Assembly: GCA_963522145.1 (NCBI GenBank)
Contig: CAUQXI010000005.1
Location: 1-64,000, forward strand
DNA: 64,000 bases
Reading direction: 5' to 3'
From: Mesorhizobium_B sp963522145
GTDB lineage: Bacteria; Pseudomonadota; Alphaproteobacteria; Rhizobiales; Rhizobiaceae
Part shown: piece after piece, positions 43,821 to 52,715 of the stretch
Position numbering within the stretch: the stretch's first letter is position 1
How the letters are laid out: every line of letters begins with the position of its first letter
The notes under the pieces: model-generated
The model's input: the letters and a program-made list of their open reading frames with translations, nothing else
Database searches by the model: none
What the model was told of the DNA's origin: nothing
Position numbers and translations under genes: made by a program

Positions 43821-44128
43821 TGGTCGTCGACATCGCGCATTACCTGACTGTTTCCGCCATCCTCTTCACGTTCGGCGTGTTCGGCATCTTCCTGAACCGG
43901 AAGAACGTGATCGTCATCCTGATGTCGATCGAGCTGATCCTGCTCGCCGTCAACATCAACTTCGTGGCGTTTTCGGCCGCGCTCAACGATCTTGCGGGCC
44001 AGGTCTTCGCCTTGTTCGTGCTGACGGTGGCGGCTGCCGAGGCCGCGATCGGGCTTGCCATTCTCGTCGTCTTCTTCCGCAATCGCGGCTCGATCGCGGT
44101 TGAGGACGTCAACATGATGAAGGGCTGA
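43820..44128 (+). CDS. nuoK: NADH-quinone oxidoreductase subunit K
   Basis: NuoK is a three-helix antiporter-like subunit. The 102-residue product has the conserved intramembrane glutamates in LMSIELILLAVNIN and TVAAAEAAIGLAIL. The ATG overlaps the nuoJ stop; nuoL starts 8 bases downstream. Confidence 0.97.
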   Translation: MVVDIAHYLTVSAILFTFGVFGIFLNRKNVIVILMSIELILLAVNINFVAFSAALNDLAGQVFALFVLTVAAAEAAIGLAILVVFFRNRGSIAVEDVNMMKG

Positions 44129-44136
44129 ACGCCTCC

Positions 44137-46128
44137 ATGTATCAGGCTATCGTCTTTCTGCCGCTGCTTGGCTTTCTCGTCGTCGGCCTGTTCGGCAATC
44201 AGCTTGGCGCCCGCGCTTCGGAATATCTGACCTCCGGCTTCATGGTGGTGGCGGCTGCCTTGTCGTGGGTAGCGTTCTTCTCAGTCGGCCTCGCTCATGA
44301 GGCCGAAGCCTTCTCCGTGCCATTGCTCCGCTTCATGGATGTGGCCGGGCTTCAGGCAGACTGGGCGCTGCGCATCGACACTTTGACGGTCGTGATGCTC
44401 GTGGTGGTCAACACCGTATCGACGCTCGTGCACATCTACTCGATCGGCTACATGCACGACGATCCGCACCGCCCGCGCTTCTTCGCCTATCTGTCGCTGT
44501 TCACCTTCGCCATGCTGATGCTGGTGACGGCAAACAACCTCGTTCAGATGTTTTTCGGCTGGGAAGGCGTGGGCCTCGCTTCCTATCTGCTGATCGGTTT
44601 CTGGTACCACAAGCCATCCGCCAACGCGGCGGCGATGAAGGCGTTCATCGTCAATCGTGTCGGCGATTTTGGCTTCGCGCTCGGCATCTTTGGCGTGTTC
44701 GTGCTGTTCGGGTCGGTCGACTTCGACACGATCTTCGCCAATGCGGCGTCCTTTGCGCCTGCGGAAGGAGCGGCCGAGACAAGCCGGGCGGCGCTCGATT
44801 TCCTCGGCTATACGCTCGACCCGCACGCTGCATTGACGGTGGTCTGCCTGCTTCTGTTCATGGGCGCGATGGGCAAGTCCGCCCAGGTTCCGCTGCACAC
44901 CTGGCTGCCCGATGCCATGGAGGGACCGACCCCGGTTTCCGCGCTGATCCATGCCGCGACCATGGTGACCGCCGGCGTGTTCATGCTGGCGCGCCTGTCG
45001 CCGCTCTTCGAGTTGAGCCACACGGCGCTGACCGTGGTGACCTTCGTCGGCGCGTTCACCGCCTTCTTCGCGGCAACGGTCGGCCTGGTACAGAATGACA
45101 TCAAGCGCGTCATCGCTTATTCGACCTGCTCACAGCTCGGCTACATGTTTGTGGCGCTGGGGCTCGGCTTCTATGGGGCGGCCGTGTTCCACCTGTTCAC
45201 GCATGCCTTCTTCAAGGCACTGCTGTTCCTCGGATCCGGCTCCGTCATCCATGCTGTGTCGGGCGAGCAGGACATGCGCAAGATGGGCGGCCTGCGGAAG
45301 CTCATCCCCACGACCTACTGGATGATGGTGATCGGAACGCTGGCATTGACCGGCGTCGGCATCCCCGCGACGGTGATCGGGACGGCCGGCTTCTTCTCTA
45401 AGGACGCCATCATCGAAGGCGCCTTCATGGGACACAATGCGGTGGCAGGCTTTGCCTATGTCATGCTGGTTGTCGCAGCCGTCTTCACCTCCTTCTACTC
45501 ATGGCGTCTGATCTTCATGACGTTTCACCGTGAGCCGCGCGCGAGCCATGAGGTCATGCACCATGTGCAAGAATCGCCGCCGGTGATGCTCGTGCCGCTC
45601 TTCATCCTGGCGGTCGGAGCGCTTTTCGCAGGCTTCCTCTTCGAGGGCTACTTCATCGGCCACGAATACGGTGAGTTCTGGAAGGGCGCGCTGTTCACGC
45701 TGCCGGAGAACGAGATCCTGGAGGAATTCCACCATGTACCGTTCTGGGTGAAGCTCAGCCCGTTCGTTGCCATGGTGATCGGCTTCGTCACCGCCTACCA
45801 CTTCTATCTCCGTTCGCCGGAAACGCCGGCTCGGCTGGCAGCCGCTCAGAGCGGGCTCTACCGCTTCCTGCTCAATAAGTGGTATTTCGACGAGCTCTAC
45901 GACTTCCTCTTCGTGCGCCCCGCCAAGCGCATCGGAAGCTTTCTTTGGCGCACGGGCGATGTGCGGATCATCGACGGGCTCGGACCGGACGGCCTGTCCG
46001 CGCGCGTGCTTGACGTCACGCGCAGCGTGGTGCGGCTTCAGACCGGCTATCTCTACCATTATGCCTTCGTCATGCTGATCGGCGTCGCGGCGCTGGTCAC
46101 CTGGATGATGGTCGGGAACAGCTTCTGA
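44137..46128 (+). CDS. nuoL: NADH-quinone oxidoreductase subunit L
   Basis: NuoL is the distal Mrp-antiporter-like proton pump subunit. The 663-residue product has about 16 helices, the essential glutamate in MFFGWEGVGLASYLLIGF, the lysine/histidine channel residues in PLHTWLPDAMEGPTPVSALI and the long lateral helix in the C-terminal 120 residues. The TGA overlaps the nuoM ATG. Confidence 0.98.
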   Translation: MYQAIVFLPLLGFLVVGLFGNQLGARASEYLTSGFMVVAAALSWVAFFSVGLAHEAEAFSVPLLRFMDVAGLQADWALRIDTLTVVMLVVVNTVSTLVHIYSIGYMHDDPHRPRFFAYLSLFTFAMLMLVTANNLVQMFFGWEGVGLASYLLIGFWYHKPSANAAAMKAFIVNRVGDFGFALGIFGVFVLFGSVDFDTIFANAASFAPAEGAAETSRAALDFLGYTLDPHAALTVVCLLLFMGAMGKSAQVPLHTWLPDAMEGPTPVSALIHAATMVTAGVFMLARLSPLFELSHTALTVVTFVGAFTAFFAATVGLVQNDIKRVIAYSTCSQLGYMFVALGLGFYGAAVFHLFTHAFFKALLFLGSGSVIHAVSGEQDMRKMGGLRKLIPTTYWMMVIGTLALTGVGIPATVIGTAGFFSKDAIIEGAFMGHNAVAGFAYVMLVVAAVFTSFYSWRLIFMTFHREPRASHEVMHHVQESPPVMLVPLFILAVGALFAGFLFEGYFIGHEYGEFWKGALFTLPENEILEEFHHVPFWVKLSPFVAMVIGFVTAYHFYLRSPETPARLAAAQSGLYRFLLNKWYFDELYDFLFVRPAKRIGSFLWRTGDVRIIDGLGPDGLSARVLDVTRSVVRLQTGYLYHYAFVMLIGVAALVTWMMVGNSF

Positions 46129-47633
46129 TGACCGACTGGCCGATCCTTTCAACGCTCACCTACCTGCCGCTGGTCGGCGCGCTGCTGATCCTATTCATCA
46201 GCGACGAGGGTGAAAATGCACGACGGAACATCCGCTCCATCGCGCTGATTACCACCGTCTTCGTGTTCCTGCTCTCGCTGCTGATCTGGATCGACTTCGA
46301 CCAACGCAATCCCGGCTTCCAGTTCGTGGAAAAGACCGGCTGGCTTGACGCCGGCATCTCCTACCAGATGGGCGTGGACGGCATCTCGATGCTGTTCGTG
46401 ATCCTGACGACCTTCCTCATGCCGCTCTGCATCCTGGCGTCCTGGGAAGCGGTGGAGAAGCGCGTCAAGGAATACATGATCGCGTTTCTGATCCTCGAAA
46501 CGCTGATGATCGGCGTGTTCTGCGCGCTGGACGTGGTGCTATTCTACGTCTTCTTCGAGGCCGGCCTGATCCCGATGTTCATCATCATCGGCGTGTGGGG
46601 CGGCAAGCGGCGCGTTTATGCGAGCTTCAAGTTCTTCCTTTACACGCTGCTCGGCTCTGTTCTCATGCTGCTCGCCATCATGGCGATGTACTGGCAGGCG
46701 GGAACGACCGATATCCCGACGCTGCTGGCGCACGACTTCCCCGCCAACATGCAGACATGGCTCTGGCTCGCCTTCTTCGCGTCCTTCGCGGTGAAGATGC
46801 CGATGTGGCCTGTGCACACATGGCTGCCGGACGCCCATGTCGAGGCGCCGACCGCGGGCTCCGTGATCCTCGCCGGCATCCTGCTCAAGATGGGCGGCTA
46901 CGGCTTCCTGCGCTTCTCGCTGCCGATGTTCCCGCAGGCGTCCGAGTTCTTCGCGCCGTTCATCTTCACGCTGTCGGTCGTGGCGATCATCTACACCTCG
47001 CTGGTCGCGCTGATGCAGGAGGACATCAAGAAGCTGATCGCCTATTCGTCCGTCGCGCATATGGGCTTCGTGACGATGGGCATCTTCACGCTCAATGCCG
47101 AGGGCATCCAAGGGGCGATCTTCCTGATGCTCAGCCACGGGCTCGTATCCGGCGCGCTGTTCCTGTGTGTGGGCGTCATCTACGACCGCATGCACACCCG
47201 CGAGATCGCCGCCTATGGCGGGCTCGTCAACAACATGCCCAAATATGCGGTGGCCTTCCTTATCTTCACCATGGCCAATGTGGGCCTGCCTGGTACGTCA
47301 GGCTTTGTCGGCGAGTTCCTGACGCTGCTCGGGGCCTTCCGCGCCAATAGCTGGGTCGCCTTCTTTGCGACCACCGGCATCATCCTTTCGGCTGGCTATG
47401 CTCTCTGGCTTTACCGCAAGGTGATCTTCGGCGCGCTGGCCAAGGAGAACCTCAAGTCTATGCTGGACTTGAGCCCGCGTGAGAAGGTGGTGCTCTACCC
47501 GCTCGTGGCGCTGGTGATCCTGTTCGGCGTTTATCCCGCGCCTGTGTTCGACGTGACCGCATCGGCTGTGAACGCCCTGCTCGACAATGTAACGGCTTCG
47601 CTGGGTCCGGCCCAGACCGCCTCCGCGAACTGA
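46128..47633 (+). CDS. nuoM: NADH-quinone oxidoreductase subunit M
   Basis: NuoM is a proton-pumping antiporter-like subunit. The 501-residue product has 14 helices, with the essential glutamate in FYVFFEAGLIPMFIIIG and the channel segment PVHTWLPDAHVEAPTAGSV. It begins inside the nuoL stop; nuoN follows after 16 bases. Confidence 0.98.
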   Translation: MTDWPILSTLTYLPLVGALLILFISDEGENARRNIRSIALITTVFVFLLSLLIWIDFDQRNPGFQFVEKTGWLDAGISYQMGVDGISMLFVILTTFLMPLCILASWEAVEKRVKEYMIAFLILETLMIGVFCALDVVLFYVFFEAGLIPMFIIIGVWGGKRRVYASFKFFLYTLLGSVLMLLAIMAMYWQAGTTDIPTLLAHDFPANMQTWLWLAFFASFAVKMPMWPVHTWLPDAHVEAPTAGSVILAGILLKMGGYGFLRFSLPMFPQASEFFAPFIFTLSVVAIIYTSLVALMQEDIKKLIAYSSVAHMGFVTMGIFTLNAEGIQGAIFLMLSHGLVSGALFLCVGVIYDRMHTREIAAYGGLVNNMPKYAVAFLIFTMANVGLPGTSGFVGEFLTLLGAFRANSWVAFFATTGIILSAGYALWLYRKVIFGALAKENLKSMLDLSPREKVVLYPLVALVILFGVYPAPVFDVTASAVNALLDNVTASLGPAQTASAN

Positions 47634-47649
47634 TCCGAGGCTTGAACCC

Positions 47650-49086
47650 ATGTTGCCCGACCTGCAGTCCAGCTTCGCGATTGTCGCTCCCGAGATTTTT
47701 CTCGCGATCTCGGCGCTGGCGCTTTTGATGGTCGGCGTATTCGCCGGCGAGCGCACCAGCACGCTCGTTTCCAGCCTTGCAGTCGTGGTCCTCGCCGTCG
47801 CGGCGATCTGGATCGGTTTCTATGCTCATGGGGGCACGGCTTTCGGCGGGATGTTCGTCAGCGATTCATTCGCCCGTTTCGCGAAGGTTCTGTCTCTGGT
47901 CGGCTCCGCGGTCACGCTGGTCATGTCGGTTGGTTTCACACGCGACCAGAAGTTCGACTCCTTCGAGTTTCCCGTGCTCGTCGTGCTTTGCACCGTCGGC
48001 ATGATGGTGATGATCTCGGCCGGCGACATGCTGAGCCTTTATCTCGGGCTCGAATTGCAGTCGCTTGCGATCTACGTGCTCGCCGCCAGCAACCGCGACA
48101 ACCTCCGCTCCAGCGAGGCCGGCCTGAAGTATTTCGTGCTCGGCGCGCTGTCGTCGGGCATGCTGCTTTACGGGATCAGCCTCGTTTACGGTTATACGGG
48201 CCATACCGGCTTCGGTGCGATTGCGCAGGCGCTCGCCGCCGAGGAGCGGCAAACGGGACTGGTCTTCGGCCTCGTCTTCGTGCTCGCGGGCCTCGCCTTC
48301 AAGATCTCCGCCGTGCCCTTCCATATGTGGACACCCGACGTTTATGAAGGCGCGCCGACGCCTGTCACTGCCTTCATGGCAGCCGCGCCGAAGATGGCGG
48401 CGATAGCGCTGACGGTGCGTGTCGCCATGGGTGCGTTCGAGCCGATCGCGGCCGACTGGCGGCAGATCGTCGTGTTTATCTCCGGTGCCTCGATGGCGCA
48501 CGGTTCGTTTGCCGCGATCGGCCAGCGCAACATCAAGCGACTGATGGCTTATTCCTCCATCGGCCATATGGGTTTCGTGCTGGTCGGCCTGGCCGCGAAC
48601 AGCCAGGCGGGCGTGCGCGGTGTTGCGCTTTATATGCTGATCTATCTCGCGATGACGCTTGGCACCTTCGCCTTCATACTGTCGATGCGCCGTGCCGAGG
48701 GCCATGTGGAGAATGTGGAGGAACTGTCCGGTCTTGCTTCCACCAATCCGGTGATGGCGACGGTCGTGACGATCCTGATGTTCTCGCTGGCCGGCATTCC
48801 GCCGCTCGCGGGCTTCTGGGCGAAGTGGTACGTCTTCCTCGCGGCGATCGACGCGCAGCTTTACGGGCTGGCGGTGATCGGAGTGCTGACCTCGGTCGTC
48901 GGCGCCTACTACTATCTCCGCATCATCAAGATCATGTGGTTCGACGAGCCGGTCGGCGGCTTCCTTCCCATGTCGGGCGAACTTCGCGCCGTGCTCGGCC
49001 TGTCCGGTGCCTTCACCCTGCTTTACATCGTTGTCGGCGGGCCGGTTGGACGCGTGGCCCAGGCTGCGGCCCAGACCTTCTTCTGA
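47650..49086 (+). CDS. nuoN: NADH-quinone oxidoreductase subunit N
   Basis: NuoN is the third antiporter-like pump subunit. The 478-residue product has 14 helices and the conserved SLYLGLELQSLAIYVL, FHMWTPDVYEGAPTPVTAF and INIKRLMAYSSIGHMGF-type segments. It ends the nuo operon; birA starts 4 bases later, so readthrough is likely. Confidence 0.98.
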   Translation: MLPDLQSSFAIVAPEIFLAISALALLMVGVFAGERTSTLVSSLAVVVLAVAAIWIGFYAHGGTAFGGMFVSDSFARFAKVLSLVGSAVTLVMSVGFTRDQKFDSFEFPVLVVLCTVGMMVMISAGDMLSLYLGLELQSLAIYVLAASNRDNLRSSEAGLKYFVLGALSSGMLLYGISLVYGYTGHTGFGAIAQALAAEERQTGLVFGLVFVLAGLAFKISAVPFHMWTPDVYEGAPTPVTAFMAAAPKMAAIALTVRVAMGAFEPIAADWRQIVVFISGASMAHGSFAAIGQRNIKRLMAYSSIGHMGFVLVGLAANSQAGVRGVALYMLIYLAMTLGTFAFILSMRRAEGHVENVEELSGLASTNPVMATVVTILMFSLAGIPPLAGFWAKWYVFLAAIDAQLYGLAVIGVLTSVVGAYYYLRIIKIMWFDEPVGGFLPMSGELRAVLGLSGAFTLLYIVVGGPVGRVAQAAAQTFF

Positions 49087-49090
49087 GGCG

Positions 49091-49912
49091 ATGACGTTTC
49101 AGCTTGCGGCATCCGCCGTCCGAAACGGTTACCGGCTCGAATCCCACGAGGTGGTTGGCTCCACCAATGCTCTCGCCCTTGATCGGGCGCGAAACGGAGA
49201 TGCGGGTCGGCTGTGGATCGCCGCACGCAGGCAGGAGGAGGGGCGGGGACGGCGCGGTCGATCGTGGGCCACGCCTGAGGGAAATCTTGCTGCAACACTT
49301 CTGCTGAGACTGCGCGGGGTAGAGCAGCCGGCCGCGCTCGGCTTTGTCGCAGGCCTCTCGCTGGCCGACGCGCTCAACATGGTCGCGCCTGGCCTCGACG
49401 TCTCGGTTGGCGCGGACGGCGGCGGAACGAAGACAGAGCGCTTCACCCTCAAATGGCCGAATGATGTCCTCGCCGATGGCGGCAAGCTCGCCGGAATCCT
49501 GCTTGAATCGCTCAGCCTCCCCTCTGGGGAAATGGCGATTGCGGTCGGCCTCGGCATCAACGTGGTGGCTTATCCCGAGGATACCCCCTATCCCGCGACG
49601 TCGCTGATCGCGCTCGGCGTCAAGGCAGATGCCGGGACGCTCTTTACGGCACTTTCCGATGCCTGGACGGTGAACGCTGCCCTGTGGGCAGAAGGCAGTG
49701 GCCTCGACGCAGTCCGGGAGAAGTGGCTGTCACGTGCGGCCGGCCTGGGGTCGAAAGTCGCGATCCGGATCGATGGCGCTGTTGTGCGCGGAACCTTCGA
49801 AACCATCGACAGCCATTGCCGGTTGGTGCTCCGTGAGGAATCTGGCCGGGAACGGCTGATCACCGCAGGCGATGTTCATTTCGGGGCGGTCGCCTCGGCA
49901 GGAAGTTTGTGA
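49091..49912 (+). CDS. birA: Biotin--[acetyl-CoA-carboxylase] ligase
   Basis: The enzyme biotinylates the carboxyl carrier protein. The 273-residue product has the ligase signature GRGRRGRSW and KWPNDVLADGGKLAGIL. The N-terminal DNA-binding domain of E. coli BirA is absent, as usual in alphaproteobacteria, so it is not a biotin-operon repressor. The ATG at 49091 lies 4 bases after nuoN. Followed by RNase J. Confidence 0.95.
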   Translation: MTFQLAASAVRNGYRLESHEVVGSTNALALDRARNGDAGRLWIAARRQEEGRGRRGRSWATPEGNLAATLLLRLRGVEQPAALGFVAGLSLADALNMVAPGLDVSVGADGGGTKTERFTLKWPNDVLADGGKLAGILLESLSLPSGEMAIAVGLGINVVAYPEDTPYPATSLIALGVKADAGTLFTALSDAWTVNAALWAEGSGLDAVREKWLSRAAGLGSKVAIRIDGAVVRGTFETIDSHCRLVLREESGRERLITAGDVHFGAVASAGSL

Positions 49913-49930
49913 GCGCGAAAGGCAAGTGTG

Positions 49931-51601
49931 ATGGCAGGAACTGAGGGCGCGGAACTCGTCTTCGTGCCGCTGGGCGGCGTCGGCGAGATCGGCATGAACC
50001 TCGCTCTTTACGGATTTGGCCCGCCGCACGCGCGGCAATGGATGATCGTGGATTGCGGCGTGACCTTTCCGGATGCGACGCTGCCGGGCGTCGACCTCGT
50101 TTTGCCCGACACCTCCTTTATCGAGACCTACCGAGACCAGATCGCCGGCATCGTCATCACCCACGCCCACGAGGATCATTATGGGGCGCTGGTCGATCTC
50201 TGGCCCCGGCTTCGCGCGCCGGTGTGGATGACGCCGTTTGCGGCCGGTCTTCTGGAAGCCAAGCGCATGTCCGAGCCCGGCGCGCCTCAGATCCCGATCA
50301 GTATCTACAAGGCCGGCGACCGCTTCGATGTCGGGCCGTTCGCGATCGAGGCCATCCCGGTGGCGCATTCGATTCCCGAGCCAATGTCGCTTGCGATCAC
50401 CACGCCGCTGGGCTGCGTAATCCATACCGGGGACTGGCGCATCGATCCCGATCCTGAGATTGGGCCGACGACGGACGAGGCGCGTTTCCGTGCGCTCGGC
50501 GAGGCGGGTGTGGCCGCTCTGATCTGCGATTCGACCAACGCCATGCGCGAGGGCACGTCTCCGTCGGAACGCGCGGTCGGCGAGGGGCTGCGCGACGTGA
50601 TCAAGAAGGCGAAGGGCCGTGTGGCCATCGCGACATTTTCCTCCAATGTCGGACGCATCCGCTCGATCGCCGAAGCCGCCCGCGATACCGGCAGGCAGCT
50701 TTTGGTGATGGGCCGCTCGCTCAAGCGCGTGATCGATGTGGCAACCGACAACGGCTATATGGATGGTCTGCCGGGGTTCGTTTCGGAAGAAGATTACGGC
50801 TACATTCCGCGGGAGAACCTCGTCGTGCTCTGCACCGGCAGCCAGGGCGAACCGCGCGCGGCGTTGGCGAAGCTGTCGCGCGACGAGTTCAAGTCCGTGT
50901 CCTTATCGGCCGGCGATGAGGTGGTGTTTTCCTCGCGTGTGATCCCCGGCAACGAGAAGGCAATCCTGGAGATCAAAAACGCCTTCATCGATCGTGGCGT
51001 TCGCGTGATCGAGGATGGCGACGCGCTGGTGCATGTCTCCGGGCATCCACGCCGTGACGAGTTGCGCAAGATGTACGAGTGGACGAAGCCACGTACCGCG
51101 ATCCCCGTGCATGGCGAAGCCGCCCATCTCATGGCCCATGCCGAACTGGCCGCCACGGCCGGCGTACCCGACGTGAAGCGCATCCGTGACGGCGTGATGC
51201 TGCGCCTGCTGCCGTCACCCTCCGCCGTGATCGACAAGGTGCCGTTCGGCCGCCTGTTCAAGGACGGGCGGATCATCGGCGACGAGAAATCGACCGGAGT
51301 AGGCGAGCGGCGCAGGCTGTCCTTTGCCGGCCATGTCGCGGTTAATGTCGTTCTGGATGACCGTTACGAGCTGGCGGGAGAGCCGGACATCGTACCGGTC
51401 GGCGTGGCTGCCTTGTCGCGCGAAGGTGAGTCAATCGAGGAACTGATGCTCGATGCCGCCATCAGCGCCTTTGACAGCATCCCCAGAGGACGCAGGAAGG
51501 ATCTCGATCTCGTTTCCGATGCCGTGCGCCGAGCCGTGCGCGCCGCGGCAAATGACGCGTGGGGAAAGAAGCCGATGGTGACGGTGTTCGTGACGCGATG
51601 A
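49931..51601 (+). CDS. Ribonuclease J
   Basis: RNase J is a metallo-beta-lactamase/beta-CASP nuclease with exo- and endonuclease action in rRNA and mRNA processing. The 556-residue product has the metal site H78-A-H80-E-D82-H83 (ITHAHEDHYG), the HTGDWRIDPDP and CDSTNAM motifs, and the beta-CASP segment CTGSQGEPRAAL and VHVSGHPRRDEL. The ATG at 49931 was chosen over the GTG just upstream. Its end overlaps the epimerase gene. Confidence 0.96.
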   Translation: MAGTEGAELVFVPLGGVGEIGMNLALYGFGPPHARQWMIVDCGVTFPDATLPGVDLVLPDTSFIETYRDQIAGIVITHAHEDHYGALVDLWPRLRAPVWMTPFAAGLLEAKRMSEPGAPQIPISIYKAGDRFDVGPFAIEAIPVAHSIPEPMSLAITTPLGCVIHTGDWRIDPDPEIGPTTDEARFRALGEAGVAALICDSTNAMREGTSPSERAVGEGLRDVIKKAKGRVAIATFSSNVGRIRSIAEAARDTGRQLLVMGRSLKRVIDVATDNGYMDGLPGFVSEEDYGYIPRENLVVLCTGSQGEPRAALAKLSRDEFKSVSLSAGDEVVFSSRVIPGNEKAILEIKNAFIDRGVRVIEDGDALVHVSGHPRRDELRKMYEWTKPRTAIPVHGEAAHLMAHAELAATAGVPDVKRIRDGVMLRLLPSPSAVIDKVPFGRLFKDGRIIGDEKSTGVGERRRLSFAGHVAVNVVLDDRYELAGEPDIVPVGVAALSREGESIEELMLDAAISAFDSIPRGRRKDLDLVSDAVRRAVRAAANDAWGKKPMVTVFVTR

Positions 51602-52002
51602 TCGGGCGCCTCAATCACGTGGCGATCGTGGTTCCAAACCTGGACGCTTCAGCCGCCATCTACAGGAACAGTCTAGGCGCTGTTGTGAGTGAAAAGCAGT
51701 CGCTGCCCGATCACGGGGTCACGGTCATGTTCGTGGAGCTTGCCAACACCAAGCTGGAGCTCATGGAGCCGCTGGGCGAAAACAGCCCGGTCGCCGCCTT
51801 TCTCGCACGCAACCCTGCGGGCGGCATGCACCATATTTGCTTCGAGGTGGATGACATCGTCGCGGCGGGTAACCGGATGCGCGCATCCGGAGCAAGGGTG
51901 CTGGGCGACGGCGAGCCGCGCATCGGTGCGCATGGCAAGCCGGTGCTCTTCCTTCATCCGAAGGACTTTTCCGGCACTTTGATAGAGCTCGAACAGGTGT
52001 AG
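51598..52002 (+). CDS. mce: Methylmalonyl-CoA epimerase
   Basis: The enzyme interconverts (R)- and (S)-methylmalonyl-CoA (and often ethylmalonyl-CoA) on the route from propionyl-CoA. The 134-residue VOC protein begins MIGRLNHVAIVVPNLD with the first histidine ligand, has GMHHICFEVDDI with the second, and ends with HPKDFSGTLIELEQ with the glutamate ligand. The ATG overlaps the RNase J stop. The RNase J-mce-DUF1467-proS order is common in the group. Confidence 0.94.
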   Translation: MIGRLNHVAIVVPNLDASAAIYRNSLGAVVSEKQSLPDHGVTVMFVELANTKLELMEPLGENSPVAAFLARNPAGGMHHICFEVDDIVAAGNRMRASGARVLGDGEPRIGAHGKPVLFLHPKDFSGTLIELEQV

Positions 52003-52031
52003 GGCGTGCACACGAACAGGCATCTTCGGCG

Positions 52032-52307
52032 ATGAACATCATCACCTTCGCGGCGCTGACTTTTATCGCATGGTGGCTGATCCTGTTCGCCACACTGCCC
52101 TTCAGCCTGCGAACACAGGACGACGAGGGGGATGTGACGCTCGGCACCGTATCCAGCGCTCCGCTGGGGCCGCATGTGCTGCGCGCCATGCTGCGCACGA
52201 CAATCGCCACGGCAATCGTGATGGGTGCGCTTTACGTGCTGACAAACTGGATGGGCGTGGGCTTCGACAGCCTTCCGTCCTTCGTGCCCGACTTCAACGC
52301 GAAGTAG
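52032..52307 (+). CDS. DUF1467 family small membrane protein
   Basis: The 91-residue product has two helices (about residues 4-24 and 57-77) joined by a polar loop, RTQDDEGDVTLGTVSSAPLGP. This matches DUF1467, found in alphaproteobacteria next to proS. Function unknown. Position between mce and proS supports the family call. Confidence 0.85.
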   Translation: MNIITFAALTFIAWWLILFATLPFSLRTQDDEGDVTLGTVSSAPLGPHVLRAMLRTTIATAIVMGALYVLTNWMGVGFDSLPSFVPDFNAK

Positions 52308-52351
52308 CGGAAACGGCCATCAGTCTCGCCCGGACAGGCAAGGCACAGTCC

Positions 52352-52380
52352 AAAAAAAAAGCAAGGCCCGAAGGCCTTGC
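52352..52380 (-). terminator. Strong minus-strand terminator without an annotated gene
   Basis: Read on the minus strand, GCAAGGCC/GGCCTTGC (52380-52361) closes a TTCG loop and is followed by nine T (52360-52352). On the plus strand the hairpin is followed by AATAAAA, so it works only leftward, against all neighbouring genes. Confidence 0.8.
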
Positions 52381-52500
52381 AATAAAACGCGTCCGATCCG
52401 TTTTCCGGTGTCCGGCGGCAGCGAATGACCGCGCCTGGATCGCATCCTCCCAAGACTTTGACCGCGTAGGAAAGCGGATTTCCCTCCGCCTTCTTTTTCT
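52352..52500 (-). ncRNA. Candidate small RNA, about 150 nt, minus strand
   Basis: A possible promoter GTGACA (52535-52530) and TTATGA (52513-52508), spacer 16 bp, lies about 130 bases before the strong terminator on the same strand. No credible ORF with a ribosome-binding site fits: the in-frame ATG at 52511 lies inside the -10 box and the frame reads through the terminator. The transcript would carry AGAAGGAGGG near its 5' end, an anti-anti-Shine-Dalgarno-like tract. The RNA call is inference from promoter plus terminator. Confidence 0.45.
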
Positions 52501-52637
52501 GAGCTGTTCATAATCGAGCGTCATGGGTTTGTCACGAGATTTTTGCTCGAAAACAAGCAGCTGGAGGCACTTTTGCTTAAATGCTTCGCAGCACCTGCCT
52601 GCTTCCCGTGCAAAGAGCGACGGCCGCGGGTTCCACT

Positions 52638-52665
52638 TTGATTTCGTAAGCGAACTGGTTAAGAA
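52638..52665 (+). promoter_or_regulatory. Possible proS promoter
   Basis: TTGATT (52638-52643) and TAAGAA (52660-52665), spacer 16 bp, about 50 bases before the proS ATG. It fits because the spacer upstream of proS is 408 bases and holds no plus-strand gene. Confidence 0.45.
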
Positions 52666-52715
52666 CCGCTCGACCCCGGTGCAAACAGCGCTCCCCGTCA
52701 CACCTCCGGATTTTC

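Noticed and set aside
52294..52701. 135-codon minus-strand ORF between DUF1467 and proS
   Set aside because: It crosses a strong terminator in its own direction, has no ribosome-binding site, and has no domain; a small RNA explains the signals better.
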